Shown here in pieces: positions 1-7,914 of a DNA stretch of 64,000 bases; the stretch's first letter is position 1; each line of letters starts with the position of its first letter. The translations under genes and the position numbers were made by a program. This DNA is from Lachnotalea sp. AF33-28. GTDB lineage: Bacteria > Bacillota > Clostridia > Lachnospirales > Lachnospiraceae. Under the pieces are notes generated by a model. It did not search any database and had not been told where the DNA came from. It saw only the letters and a list, made by a program, of their open reading frames with translations. The stretch lies in NCBI RefSeq assembly GCF_003477885.1, contig NZ_QUEE01000004.1, positions 273,245-337,244 on the forward strand, given 5' to 3'.

Positions 1-333
1 ATTACGAGGGAGAGGCTGGAAGCGGTCAGAGAATCCGATGCGATCTTAAGAGAAGAATTTGCCAATGCGGGCCTGGACAAAAAGGTATGGCAGTATTTCA
101 CCATTGTTCCGGATTTCAAGTCTGTCGGCGTAAAGGACAACGCCAGGTGCTTCGAGTACCCGGTGATCATCCGCGCCGTCAACACGGTGGATGCGATGAC
201 CGCTACAGTGGAACAGGTGGAGTGGCCGCTGCTTCTTAAGATTACGGACCGGATCCTGAAAGAAGTAAAGAACGTGAACCGCGTATGCTATGATATGTCG
301 CCAAAACCTACGGCTACGATTGAGTGGGAATAA
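1..333 (+). CDS. guaA: GMP synthase, C-terminal part (cut by window edge)
   Basis: Open from base 1 to TAA at 331-333, giving 110 residues. GMP synthase amidates XMP to GMP with glutamine as the nitrogen donor. The visible part is the C-terminal dimerization region, with PVIIRAVNTVDAMTA, a W-x-L-L segment and the family ending in which a proline-rich stretch leads to TIEWE at the stop. The start lies outside the window. The last 12 bases recur at 13709-13720, so the gene end serves as the insertion site of the island that follows. Recognition is firm because this C-terminus is strongly conserved. Confidence 0.95.
   Translation: MTRERLEAVRESDAILREEFANAGLDKKVWQYFTIVPDFKSVGVKDNARCFEYPVIIRAVNTVDAMTATVEQVEWPLLLKITDRILKEVKNVNRVCYDMSPKPTATIEWE
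322..333 (+). other. attL-like direct repeat at the guaA 3' end
   Basis: GAGTGGGAATAA forms the last codons of guaA and recurs exactly, in the same orientation, at 13709-13720. An integrase remnant lies directly inside this site. The 3' end of guaA is a known integration target for tyrosine-recombinase islands, so I read this as the left attachment site. The exact crossover point cannot be set by eye. Confidence 0.75.
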
Positions 334-340
334 ATAATAA

Positions 341-387
341 AAAGCCGGTATCCCCAGTATTTACAAGGGATATCGGCTTTCTTTTTT
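341..387 (+). terminator. Intrinsic terminator after guaA
   Basis: A 14-bp stem (341-354 with 367-380, AAAGCCGGTATCCC paired with GGGATATCGGCTTT, one mismatch) with a 12-base loop is followed by a T-rich tract (382-387). It lies between convergent guaA and the integrase remnant. It sits inside the island boundary, so it probably came with the island and replaced the native guaA terminator. Confidence 0.85.
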
Positions 388-410
388 GTGCTGATGGAAC
401 TAAAACGGAA

Positions 411-573
411 CTAAAAGCAATTTTGAAGCTTATCGGCGATTTCATCCCGCTTGTGCGGAAACAGATGGGAGTAAGTGTTCAATGTAGTTTCAACCTTTTC
501 ATGGCCCAGCCGGTCGGCTATGGACAAAGGTGAGAACCCTAATTCTATCAAAAGGCTTGCATGTGAATGCCTA
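411..573 (-). pseudogene. Tyrosine integrase remnant, C-terminal end only
   Basis: Read on the minus strand this encodes RHSHASLLIELGFSPL, then IADRLGHE and TLNTYSHLFPHK, ending at a stop at 411-413. These are the HxxR box, the second catalytic histidine and the nucleophilic tyrosine region of a phage-type tyrosine integrase. Everything upstream of the RHS motif is missing. The reading frame stops matching the family at about 573, where a palindromic element begins. The gene end abuts the guaA attachment site, the usual place for the integrase of an island inserted in guaA. A non-functional relic. Confidence 0.85.
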
Positions 574-648
574 TACAATATAATAAAGACAAACCGCTCA
601 AACCCTTGATTTTACGGGGTTCTTCCGATTTGTCTTTATTATACTGTA
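574..648. repeat. 75-bp inverted-repeat element between two integrase relics
   Basis: Bases 574-593 and 629-648 are inverted copies of each other (19 of 20 identical; one arm reads TTTGTCTTTATTATACTGTA) around a 35-base centre. The integrase fragments on both sides point outward and are both broken at the codon just before the RHS/GHS motif. Imperfect pairing therefore extends a few bases into the fragments. It could be a miniature transposable element or the fused ends of a lost larger element that targets this integrase motif. Confidence 0.6.
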
Positions 649-814
649 TGGGCACAGCGCAGTTTCGCTATTAATTGATATGGGCTTTTCCACAACTGCC
701 ATTGCTGACAGGGGAGGTCATGAAAGCATCGACATCACCTATAACTACGCATACCTGTTTCCATCCAAGCAGACGGAGATGGCAGAAAAGCTGAATATGG
801 AAAGGGGCAATTGA
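644..814 (+). pseudogene. Second tyrosine integrase remnant, C-terminal end
   Basis: The plus-strand frame reads GHSAVSLLIDMGFSTTAIAD, then GGHESIDITYNYAYLFPSKQ, ending at TGA 812-814. This is the C-terminal catalytic segment of another tyrosine integrase, with the GHE histidine and the tyrosine region visible. The arginine of the RHS motif reads as glycine at 650-652. No N-terminal half is present. It belongs to a different integrase subgroup from the fragment at 411-573 and runs straight into the mobilization gene at 817, as in small mobilizable elements. A relic. Confidence 0.8.
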
Positions 815-816
815 TT

Positions 817-1149
817 ATGTCACTGAAAAATCGAGATGAACACAACCGCTGGAGAAACAAAACTGTGGCTTTCCGGGTATCGCCGGAGGAGGACGCGCAA
901 ATTGAAATTGCCTTGAAGCTCACAGGCTTGACCAAGCAGGATTATATCATTCGCCGCCTGTTATGTAAGGATGTGGTGGTACAGGAGAATCCGAGAGTAT
1001 ATAAGGCGCTGCGCGATCAGCTTGCTGCTGTGCTGGCTGAGCTACGGCGTATTGAGGTCGGCGGCATGGATGATGAATTGCTGGACACGATTCAAACGCT
1101 GGCAGAAATTATGGATGGGATGAAGGAGGACGGTGCCTATGATGATTGA
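817..1149 (+). CDS. MobC-like mobilization/relaxosome protein
   Basis: A 110-residue protein starting at ATG 817 (AAAGGGG lies 10 bases upstream; an upstream in-frame TTG at 811 is less likely). The N-terminal pattern RNKTVAFRVSPEEDAQIEIA followed by TGLTKQDYIIRRLL resembles the ribbon-helix-helix DNA-binding segment of MobC-type plasmid mobilization proteins. The acidic C-terminal half is probably helical. It follows the integrase relic directly and overlaps the next short frame. The rest of the transfer module (relaxase, replication genes) is absent, so it is probably an orphan left over from a mobilizable element. Confidence 0.6.
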   Translation: MSLKNRDEHNRWRNKTVAFRVSPEEDAQIEIALKLTGLTKQDYIIRRLLCKDVVVQENPRVYKALRDQLAAVLAELRRIEVGGMDDELLDTIQTLAEIMDGMKEDGAYDD

Positions 1150-1294
1150 AGCAAACGAAAAGACTGCCCTTGTACCATCTGTTGGCGCAGATGAAAGGCA
1201 GTCGATTCAAACAAATTCTGAAAACAGTATACCCACTTCTGAGCAGGAAATCAATGACCAGATTGAAAATTCCGAAGAAAGTCTGGAAGCCTGA
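1142..1294 (+). pseudogene. Truncated start of a gene downstream of the mobilization gene
   Basis: ATG at 1142 overlaps the end of the mobilization gene by 8 bases and opens a 50-residue acidic, low-complexity frame ending QIENSEESLEA. The stop lies about 17 bases before the IS30 element. Overlap with an upstream mobilization gene and an acidic leader fit the N-terminus of an ATPase/helicase often found at this place in clostridial mobilizable elements. That identification is from memory and weak. The frame is probably a stub left after the gene body was lost. Confidence 0.4.
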
Positions 1295-1311
1295 AGTGAA
1301 AAGTTATTTAG

Positions 1312-1341
1312 CTGAAGTGAAAAGTTTATTTCCACTTTGAA
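1312..1341 (+). repeat. IS30 left terminal inverted repeat
   Basis: Thirty bases beginning CTGAAGTGAAAAGTTTATTT, exactly complementary to 2970-2999. Confidence 0.92.
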
Positions 1342-1358
1342 AAGGAATGAAAAATAAG

Positions 1359-1398
1359 TGGCATTTACTCTTACAAAATAGGAGTAGATGCCATTTTT
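1359..1398. terminator. Hairpin inside the IS left end
   Basis: TGGCATTTACTC (1359-1370) pairs with 1382-1393 with one mismatch and is followed by five Ts on the plus strand. It probably insulates the element against read-through from outside. Confidence 0.5.
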
Positions 1399-1581
1399 CT
1401 ATTCCAACAGGTAGCAATAAATGTTACACTTTATCTATCAGAGGAAGCTGTCATCAGAATTGATGCATATTTTTGAGTATACGAAAAGAGCGGACTTTAG
1501 GCGAACGTTTGTGCGATGCAGGACTAAATTCCACTTGAAAACGGTATTATGCAGTTCATCCTGACAGCCATCTGTGAAGTT

Positions 1582-2863
1582 TTATTTTTTGAGAAGGTAA
1601 GGTCTTAACACGACCTTATCTTTCTCAATTTTATGGATTCCGAAAGCCTCAAGCTTTTCATATAAATCATGGTACATAAAGTCAGCAAGATCAAGCGGAC
1701 TCCTGCCGCCAAGTTTTTCTACAGGAGCGGAATCAACGTGGCTGATGACAAGATTAAGCGCATTCTGGTCAACAAGGCCCAGAGACCGTAAATCAGTTCC
1801 TTTTGGCAAAATGTATCTGAGCTGGATGTGGTTGTTTTCAAGAGAGCCTTTCTGACCGGACTGCATGGGATCACAATAAAAGACACGGGTGCGTCTTGTG
1901 CCATCCGAACTCATTTCCATGGCATCCGCAGCGGTGAACTCAGAGCCTCTGTCAGTCAGAAGGACATGTACGTATTTCCGGAATAATTCTGTACCAAGAA
2001 CGGCTTCCAGTAAGTCAACGCCCTTTTTCATGGAATCCGCGGTTTTGGAAGTATGTAGGACAGCAAAGAGCACTCCGGTATTTACAAATTTAAAAGTCTG
2101 AATGAATGGACCATTGGTTTCATCATTATAGACAGTATCCATCTGGGTCACAAAAACGTCAGGATTTTGAGCAAGGTAATCTTTGTAATCCTTATAAGTG
2201 CGCCCAAGAAGATATTTGCGGTCAACACGTTTTTTGTATTTGAGAGATTTCTTTTTAGAAATCTTTCTGGAGATCTGTCTTCGCAGATCCAAGACTGTGA
2301 TACCGGCTATTTCATGAAAGACATCGTTCTCAATGTAATTGTAGAGTGTCTTTTCAGAAATGTTGAGATCCGGATGATCCGACAAAATCTGGAAAGGAGA
2401 CAGCCCCTGCTTTAGCAGAGGGGAAATGATTTCAGCCATTGCTTTGGCCTGTGAAACAGTCAGATTGACCCCCTGCCTGGAATCGGTAAGAGTGAAGCGG
2501 TAATCATGCTGGGCGTCTTCCGGAGAGTACTGATACTTGTTAAAACGTCATTTAGACCAGCTGGGGCAACCGTTACAGGCGCCGGGGGTCCGGTCTCTTC
2601 TGGAACATTTAAAAGGAACATACTCAGGGCAATTGCAGAGAGCATTTTCTGCCAAAGACACATTTACGGTAATTGTTACACTCCAGAGGCATGTTGCATT
2701 TGTGTGTCAGGGACCGGTGGAGACGAATTTCCTTACCAACGGTAGATTTATCTTTCCCAATCGTCCCAGCGATGGCGGTTTTGGAAGACCCATTGGTAAT
2801 GCTGGCAAGAATGATATGTCTTTCCTGTAAGGTCAAATGGGAAAAAGAATTGGATTCACTCAT
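1582..2863 (-). pseudogene. IS30-family transposase, frameshifted and interrupted
   Basis: Translation begins at 2863 with an N-terminal helix-turn-helix (LTLQERHIILASITNGSSKT). Near 2631-2634 an extra base shifts the frame. In the restored frame TGA at 2548-2550 replaces what should be a Cys codon between SK and RF in a cysteine-rich segment. The remaining frame (1582-2439) carries the DDE core: the Asp of QMDTVYND, the Asp of LLTDRGSEF and the Glu of KGSLENNH. The intact family is about 420 residues and the whole length is represented here. With two lesions no full product is made, so the element cannot move by itself. Confidence 0.9.
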
Positions 2864-2969
2864 AAAGATACCTGCCTTTCCAATGGCTGCCAGGTATCTA
2901 AAGTGTAATACTAAATGCCACATTCAGGGAAGTGGAAATAGGTGTAAGACTAAAATCCACTTTGCCCCC

Positions 2970-2999
2970 TTCAAAGTGGAAATAAACTTTTCACTTCAG
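2970..2999 (-). repeat. IS30 right terminal inverted repeat
   Basis: Exact inverted copy of 1312-1341, ending CTTTTCACTTCAG. Confidence 0.92.
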
Positions 3000-3035
3000 G
3001 AAAAAGTTATTTATTGAACATGACAAAAAAAATTC

Positions 3036-3064
3036 TTGACTTTTGCAGTGGGTTTGTATATAAT
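3036..3064 (+). promoter_or_regulatory. Sigma-A promoter of the restriction-modification operon
   Basis: TTGACT (3036-3041), 17 bases, TATAAT (3059-3064). It lies just outside the right end of the IS and upstream of the first gene of the operon. No other equally good promoter was noticed up to 13567, and most genes there overlap or nearly touch, so this is probably the main promoter. Confidence 0.85.
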
Positions 3065-3118
3065 GTGGTTGAGATTTTCCAATGGATATTTTTGCAATGC
3101 TAAAGTTATTTTTTGCTC

Positions 3119-3736
3119 ATGACAAAGGAGATGGCGAGACTGAAACTCGGAGATGTTGCTTCTGTTCGGAGCGGTCTGGTATTATCGCGGAAGCTTTCAA
3201 AAATGCCTACGAAATATCGATATAAACTTATTAATTTACGATCGATTAATCAAGTTGGATATATTGAAACTGAGAATGTCGATTTATATGATGCAATAGA
3301 ACCGCTGAGTTCTGAGTATCTGACACATACAGGAGATGTTGTAATCCGTCTGACCGCACCATACACTGCCGTGTTGATTGATGACACTACATCGGGAATG
3401 GTAATTTCATCGAACATGGTTGTGATTCGTACGGATGCAAGCCGGATTTTGCCTGAGTACCTATACTGGCTTTTGAATACGCCTAAAGTAAAACGCCAGA
3501 TATATGAAAACACTTCGAGCAACATGCTTGGCGCTGTCAAACCACGGTATTTTGCTGATTTTGAAGTGAGCCTTCTATCAATAGGAAACCAGAAGAAAAT
3601 TGCGGAGTTGAACCTGTTGGCACATCGAGAATATCAGCTTCTAAATAAGCTGGCGTTAGAAAAAGAAAAGTACTATTTCAATATGATTAATGAGATACAA
3701 AAACAGATGAGAAGGGGTATTGACCATGACGACTAA
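3119..3736 (+). CDS. Single-TRD HsdS-like specificity protein
   Basis: A 205-residue protein from ATG 3119 (an in-frame TTG at 3113 is also open; ATG 3131 sits directly on its AAGGAG and is too close). It resembles one half of a type I specificity subunit. There is one target-recognition domain (ARLKLGDVASVRSG, later SSNMVVIRT and LYWLLNTPKVK) and one C-terminal helical region (about residues 155-205, IGNQKKIAELNLLAHREYQL). Normal HsdS has two of each. The frame is intact, leads the operon and overlaps hsdM by 11 bases, so it looks like a functional product. It could act as a homodimeric half-S or as an alternative specificity module. Function is inferred. Confidence 0.7.
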   Translation: MTKEMARLKLGDVASVRSGLVLSRKLSKMPTKYRYKLINLRSINQVGYIETENVDLYDAIEPLSSEYLTHTGDVVIRLTAPYTAVLIDDTTSGMVISSNMVVIRTDASRILPEYLYWLLNTPKVKRQIYENTSSNMLGAVKPRYFADFEVSLLSIGNQKKIAELNLLAHREYQLLNKLALEKEKYYFNMINEIQKQMRRGIDHDD

Positions 3737-5261
3737 AAGTGACATTGAGCGCGTTCTCTGGAGCGCCTGCGACAGCTTCCGAGGAAAAATTGACAGCTCT
3801 CGCTATAAGGACTATATCCTTTCTATGCTTTTCGTAAAATATTTAAGCGATGTTTCCAAGGAAAAGCACGACGAATACATGAAGCAGTACGAAGGTGATG
3901 AACGCCGCGTAGCACGGGCTATGAGCCGTGAGCGTTTTACCCTGGACGAAGATTCCACGTTTGACTATCTGTATAAAAACCGAAACGATTCCGAGATCGG
4001 TCAAAAAATCAATGTTGCGCTCTCCCACATTGAGGAACACAACAGTGGCAAGCTCCGAAACGTATTCCGTGCTATTGACTTTAACTCTCAGGTGGACTTC
4101 GGCGACGTAAAGGAAAAGAACGCGACTTTGCGTAATCTGCTGGAGGATTTCAGTGGCATTGACCTTCGTCCCGGTCAGCTTGGTTCTGCCGATATCATCG
4201 GCGATGCCTATGAATATATGATCGCAAACTTTGCCTCAGATGCAGGTAAAAAAGGTGGCGAATTTTTTACACCCAGTCAGGTTTCCGAGCTGGTGGCCTC
4301 CCTTGTAAAGCCAAGGGAGAATGATCGTATATATGACCCCACCTGCGGAAGTGGCGGTCTTCTGCTCAAGGCCTATAAAAAGGTATCCAGCGGTAAGGTG
4401 GCAATCTACGGTCAGGAATTGAACGCTCAGACCTGGGCGCTCTGCACCATGAATATGTTTCTTCACGGTGTTGACGATGCCCGCATCTGGCAGGGCGATA
4501 CACTGGCGAACCCGCAGAACATTGAAGATGACAAACTCATGAAGTTCCAGTGTGTTGTTGCGAATCCTCCGTTCAGCCTGGATAAATGGGACAGTGGATT
4601 TCTATCCAATACGCCGGTGGATGCCAAGGGGAAAAGACAGGAAAAAATGACAGCTTCCCTTGACCCATGGAAGCGTTTTGACTGGGGTGTGCCGCCGTCC
4701 TCCAAAGGCGACTATGCGTTTGTACTTCATATGCTGGCAAGCCTTGATGCTGAGAATGGACGTATGGCGATCGTTCTGCCACATGGTGTGCTGTTCCGTG
4801 GTGCCAGCGAGGGAAAAATTCGCAGGCAAATCGTAGAATTCAATCTGCTTGATGCAGTCATCGGTCTGCCGGCAAACCTGTTCTATGGTACCGGTATTCC
4901 TGCCTGCATTCTGGTGTTTAAGAAAAACCGCACCCGCCGGGATGTGCTGTTCATCGACGCTTCCGGCGATGGAAACTATGAAAAAGGCAAGAACCAGAAT
5001 ATCCTGCGCGATGAGGATATAGCTAAAATTGTCGGCACCTACGATGCACGCCAGAGCGTTGACAAGTATGCATATGTTGCGTCCTTCGATGAAATCAAGG
5101 AGAATGATTTCAACCTGAATATTCCCCGCTATGTGGATACCTTTGAGGAAGAAGAACTGGTGGATATTGATGAAGTGAAGCAGAATATTGCCAGCATTGA
5201 GGCTGAATTAGCCGAGGTGCAGGCACAGATGAAGAAGTATCTGGAAGAGTTTGGCTTATAA
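3726..5261 (+). CDS. hsdM: Type I restriction-modification methyltransferase subunit
   Basis: A 511-residue protein starting at ATG 3726, with AGAAGGGG 8 bases upstream. It is the N6-adenine methyltransferase subunit. An N-terminal helical domain (DSSRYKDYILSMLFVKYLSD) precedes the SAM-binding motif DPTCGSGGLLL and the catalytic NPPF motif (NPPFSLDKWD). The C-terminus is a coiled segment rich in Glu and Ala, as expected for contact with HsdS. The length is normal for the family. The gene follows the half-S gene with overlap and leads into the MBL gene 15 bases later. With HsdS it protects host DNA, and with HsdR it cleaves unmodified DNA. Confidence 0.96.
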   Translation: MTTKSDIERVLWSACDSFRGKIDSSRYKDYILSMLFVKYLSDVSKEKHDEYMKQYEGDERRVARAMSRERFTLDEDSTFDYLYKNRNDSEIGQKINVALSHIEEHNSGKLRNVFRAIDFNSQVDFGDVKEKNATLRNLLEDFSGIDLRPGQLGSADIIGDAYEYMIANFASDAGKKGGEFFTPSQVSELVASLVKPRENDRIYDPTCGSGGLLLKAYKKVSSGKVAIYGQELNAQTWALCTMNMFLHGVDDARIWQGDTLANPQNIEDDKLMKFQCVVANPPFSLDKWDSGFLSNTPVDAKGKRQEKMTASLDPWKRFDWGVPPSSKGDYAFVLHMLASLDAENGRMAIVLPHGVLFRGASEGKIRRQIVEFNLLDAVIGLPANLFYGTGIPACILVFKKNRTRRDVLFIDASGDGNYEKGKNQNILRDEDIAKIVGTYDARQSVDKYAYVASFDEIKENDFNLNIPRYVDTFEEEELVDIDEVKQNIASIEAELAEVQAQMKKYLEEFGL

Positions 5262-5276
5262 TGAAAAGAGGTTTTT

Positions 5277-6179
5277 ATGAGTATTATTAAATCGTTTTCT
5301 GTTGGTGACGGAGATATGTTCTACATCGACCATAATAGTGATAATTTTTCTATTATTGATTGCTATATGGACGACTACAACAAAAAAGAAATCACATCGG
5401 AACTTAAAAGTAAGAGTGACAACAAAGGTATCACCCGCTTTATTTCGACACATCCTGACGAGGATCATTTGCAGGGACTGAAATACTTAGATGGTCAGAT
5501 GGGAATTGTTAATTTCTACTGCGTTAAAAATGAAGCAACCAAGGACGATGAAACCGATGACTTTAAGCACTACTGCGCCCTGAGAGATGGAGAACATGCG
5601 TATTATGTCAGCAAAGGGTGCTCGCGGAAGTGGATGAATATTGGCGATGAAGAGCGGGGATGCGCAGGAATCAATTTCAAATGGCCTATCATTACAAATT
5701 CAGAGTTTAAGGAAGCGCTTTCTGCCGTCACGGAGGGAACGGGATTTAATAATATTTCGCCTATCTTTACCTACTCTGTTGAAAACGGTATTGTGGTTAT
5801 GTGGATGGGTGACATGGAGCATGACTTTCTCGAGAAAATCAAAGATCAAGTAGACTGGACCAAAGTGGATGTGCTGTTTGCACCGCACCACGGTCGAGAG
5901 TCTGGAAAAGTGCCCGATGACATCCTCAAAAAAATTGATCCTCATGTTATCGTGATTGGCGAAGCACCCTCCAAGTACCTGAACTACTACTCTGGATATA
6001 ACACGATTACGCAAAATAGCGCTGGTGACATCGTGTTTGACTGTAGCGGAGATAAAGTTCATGTGTATGTTTCCAAAGCTGACTACGGATATGATACCTC
6101 GTTCCTCAGTGACGAAGGCGCAAAAAATAGTGTCCTCGGAAACTATCTTGGTTCTTTCATGCCGAAAGGAGCAGTGTGA
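5277..6179 (+). CDS. ComEC-like metallo-beta-lactamase-fold hydrolase inside the RM operon
   Basis: A 300-residue soluble protein from ATG 5277 (AAAGAGG upstream). The metal-binding signature HxDxDH is present as HPDEDH at residues 59-64. A later GDMEHDF and APHHGRES supply the downstream Asp and His ligands in the form seen in the MBL domain of ComEC-type proteins. There is no signal peptide or membrane segment. Its stop overlaps the start of the membrane protein at 6179, so the two are translationally coupled. This is not a standard type I component. A nuclease or phosphodiesterase-like activity is plausible from the fold but not shown by the sequence. A role in defence is inferred only from its place between hsdM and hsdS. 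Confidence 0.75.
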   Translation: MSIIKSFSVGDGDMFYIDHNSDNFSIIDCYMDDYNKKEITSELKSKSDNKGITRFISTHPDEDHLQGLKYLDGQMGIVNFYCVKNEATKDDETDDFKHYCALRDGEHAYYVSKGCSRKWMNIGDEERGCAGINFKWPIITNSEFKEALSAVTEGTGFNNISPIFTYSVENGIVVMWMGDMEHDFLEKIKDQVDWTKVDVLFAPHHGRESGKVPDDILKKIDPHVIVIGEAPSKYLNYYSGYNTITQNSAGDIVFDCSGDKVHVYVSKADYGYDTSFLSDEGAKNSVLGNYLGSFMPKGAV

Positions 6180-6709
6180 TGGAGATTAAAGTACCCTTTT
6201 ATAATATTTTGAATATGTTACTGACTGGCCTGATTTTCATTGGTGGATGTGTAATTATTTATCCGGATCAGACTTTAACGGTGCTTAATAATGAAATCGT
6301 CAAGAACATTGGGACAGGACCGGAGATAGTGATAACTGTATGTGCGTTTGCCGCAACGTATGAAATTGGCTTGATTATCAATCGGACTGGTTCCGTTGTT
6401 GTTGAGCCGTTTCTCAAATGGGTTAAGCTAATTTCCTTTAACGACAACTATGTTTTGTTCAACCAGAAGAAAAAGCAGTATCCCATTATGAGTACGTTTT
6501 CCAGAGAGTACGCTCTGTCACGTACAGGAATTGTGCTCTTCTTGGTGATGTTTGCCATGTCTATTAGTGCTACAAAACAACGGTTGGCTATTGCTTTTGC
6601 CGCAATAGCAGTAGTCTATTATCTTTCCTGTAGAAAGCACGCAGCCAAAATTGTGGCGCTTATGCAAGATGATAAAACCACCGAAGAGAAGAGCGGTGAG
6701 CAAAAATGA
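6179..6709 (+). CDS. Multi-pass membrane protein coupled to the MBL protein
   Basis: A 176-residue protein starting at ATG 6179, which shares a base with the upstream TGA and has AAAGGAG 7 bases before it. There are four predicted membrane segments: residues about 8-27 (NILNMLLTGLIFIGGCVIIY), 46-66, 110-130 and 134-152. The basic stretch between the second and third is about 40 residues. The tail is charged (DDKTTEEKSGEQK). I do not recognise the family. Tight coupling to an MBL hydrolase suggests a paired enzyme and membrane partner, perhaps an effector. Its last codons overlap the start of hsdS at 6706. Confidence 0.7.
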   Translation: MEIKVPFYNILNMLLTGLIFIGGCVIIYPDQTLTVLNNEIVKNIGTGPEIVITVCAFAATYEIGLIINRTGSVVVEPFLKWVKLISFNDNYVLFNQKKKQYPIMSTFSREYALSRTGIVLFLVMFAMSISATKQRLAIAFAAIAVVYYLSCRKHAAKIVALMQDDKTTEEKSGEQK

Positions 6710-7914
6710 CGGCAAAAGTCAAAACACGAATTGAGCAGCTCCGGCACGGAAACGTGCCGGAGGGCTATAAAAGAACAAAAACAGGAATTGTCCCCGATGA
6801 TTGGACTGAAGTCAGCCTTGGAGATGTCTATACTGAGCGCAAGGAACCAGGAAATGAGAACCTTCCTCTCCTGATGGTGTCGATTCATTCCGGTGTTTCT
6901 GATGGAGAGGTCGATGAAGAGGATCTGCCCAAAAAGGTAAAGCGGATCGAGGATAAAACTCAGTACAAGCGGGCTGCGACCGGGGATCTGGTTTTTAATA
7001 TGATGCGAGCGTGGCAGGGAGCTATTGGTACCGTTCGGACTGAGGGAATGGTCAGCCCTGCGTATATTGTTGCAGAGCCAAATGATATGGTTGACCCTAT
7101 GTTCATGGATTATTACATGAAAACAAATCGGATGGTACACACCATTCATCGGCAGTCGTATGGTGTAACCGATTTTAGACTACGTTTATATTGGTATTCA
7201 TTTACCCCTATTCGAGTTGCTCTGCCGCCAGTGAAAGATCAGCAGAAAATTGCCAGCATCCTTTCCACTCAGGAGAAGGTAATTGAGTTAAAAGAGCAGT
7301 TGCTCGTAGAAAAACAACGTCAGAAAAAATATCTGATGCAGAAACTCCTGACTGGCAAAAAACGTTTGTTGGAATTCAATGACAAATGGAAAAAGTGTAG
7401 AATCAGTGATGTTAGTTTGTATAAAACATCATCTCAAACGGCAGGAGCACTTGAAAATTACACGGGCCAGAATACATATCCTGTTTATGATGCAAATAGC
7501 ATCTGTGCATATGTCGATTTTTACGAACACAGCAAAGAATATATTTCGATAGTAAAAGATGGCGCTGGAGCTGGAAGAGTTCGCCAATGCCAAGCGTATT
7601 CTTCAACAATTGGAACCATAGGATGCATTTTCCCAAAGGAAACAGTGCATATTGCTTTTTTGTATTACATTATGTGTAACATCGATTTTTCAAAATATTC
7701 AAGCGGATCGACAATACCACATGTTTATTTCAAAGATTATGGTACAGAAAAAATTTGTTTACCGACATTAGAAGAGCAATCTGCCATTGCGGCTGTTCTC
7801 TCTGCTGCTGACCATGAGATCGAACTACTGCAAAAAGATATTGAGGCAGAGGAGAAAAAGAAGAAGTCCCTGATGCAGCTTCTGCTGACAGGCATTGTGA
7901 GGGTTAACGCGTGA
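6706..7914 (+). CDS. hsdS: Type I restriction-modification specificity subunit (two TRDs)
   Basis: A 402-residue protein with an ATG overlapping the upstream TGA. It has the canonical two-half layout. TRD1 spans about residues 25-185 and is followed by a conserved helix (KDQQKIASILSTQEKVIELK, then KKYLMQKLLTGKKRL). TRD2 spans about 225-350 and is followed by the second helix (EEQSAIAAVLSAADHEIELL, then KKSLMQLLLTGIVRV). The two helical repeats form the spacer that fixes the distance between the halves of the target sequence. Together with the upstream half-S gene the locus encodes three TRDs. The gene ends in a 4-base overlap with the next. Confidence 0.95.
   Translation: MTAKVKTRIEQLRHGNVPEGYKRTKTGIVPDDWTEVSLGDVYTERKEPGNENLPLLMVSIHSGVSDGEVDEEDLPKKVKRIEDKTQYKRAATGDLVFNMMRAWQGAIGTVRTEGMVSPAYIVAEPNDMVDPMFMDYYMKTNRMVHTIHRQSYGVTDFRLRLYWYSFTPIRVALPPVKDQQKIASILSTQEKVIELKEQLLVEKQRQKKYLMQKLLTGKKRLLEFNDKWKKCRISDVSLYKTSSQTAGALENYTGQNTYPVYDANSICAYVDFYEHSKEYISIVKDGAGAGRVRQCQAYSSTIGTIGCIFPKETVHIAFLYYIMCNIDFSKYSSGSTIPHVYFKDYGTEKICLPTLEEQSAIAAVLSAADHEIELLQKDIEAEEKKKKSLMQLLLTGIVRVNA

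Larger units (their letters stand above)
1311..3001 (-). mobile_element. IS30-family insertion sequence (decayed)
   Basis: A 1.7-kb element with perfect 30-bp terminal inverted repeats at 1312-1341 and 2970-2999. It is flanked by a 12-bp direct repeat AAAAGTTATTTA (1299-1310 and 3002-3013), one base outside the left repeat and two outside the right. It carries one IS30-type transposase on the minus strand, broken by a frameshift and a nonsense codon. The left target (1291-1310) itself resembles the IS end in 18 of 20 bases, in line with the known tendency of IS30 elements to insert beside sequences like their own ends. Confidence 0.9.

Noticed and set aside
3119..3736. Half-HsdS considered as a pseudogene fragment of HsdS
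   Set aside because: The frame is intact, begins right after the operon promoter, ends with a complete helical region and overlaps hsdM as a coupled gene would.
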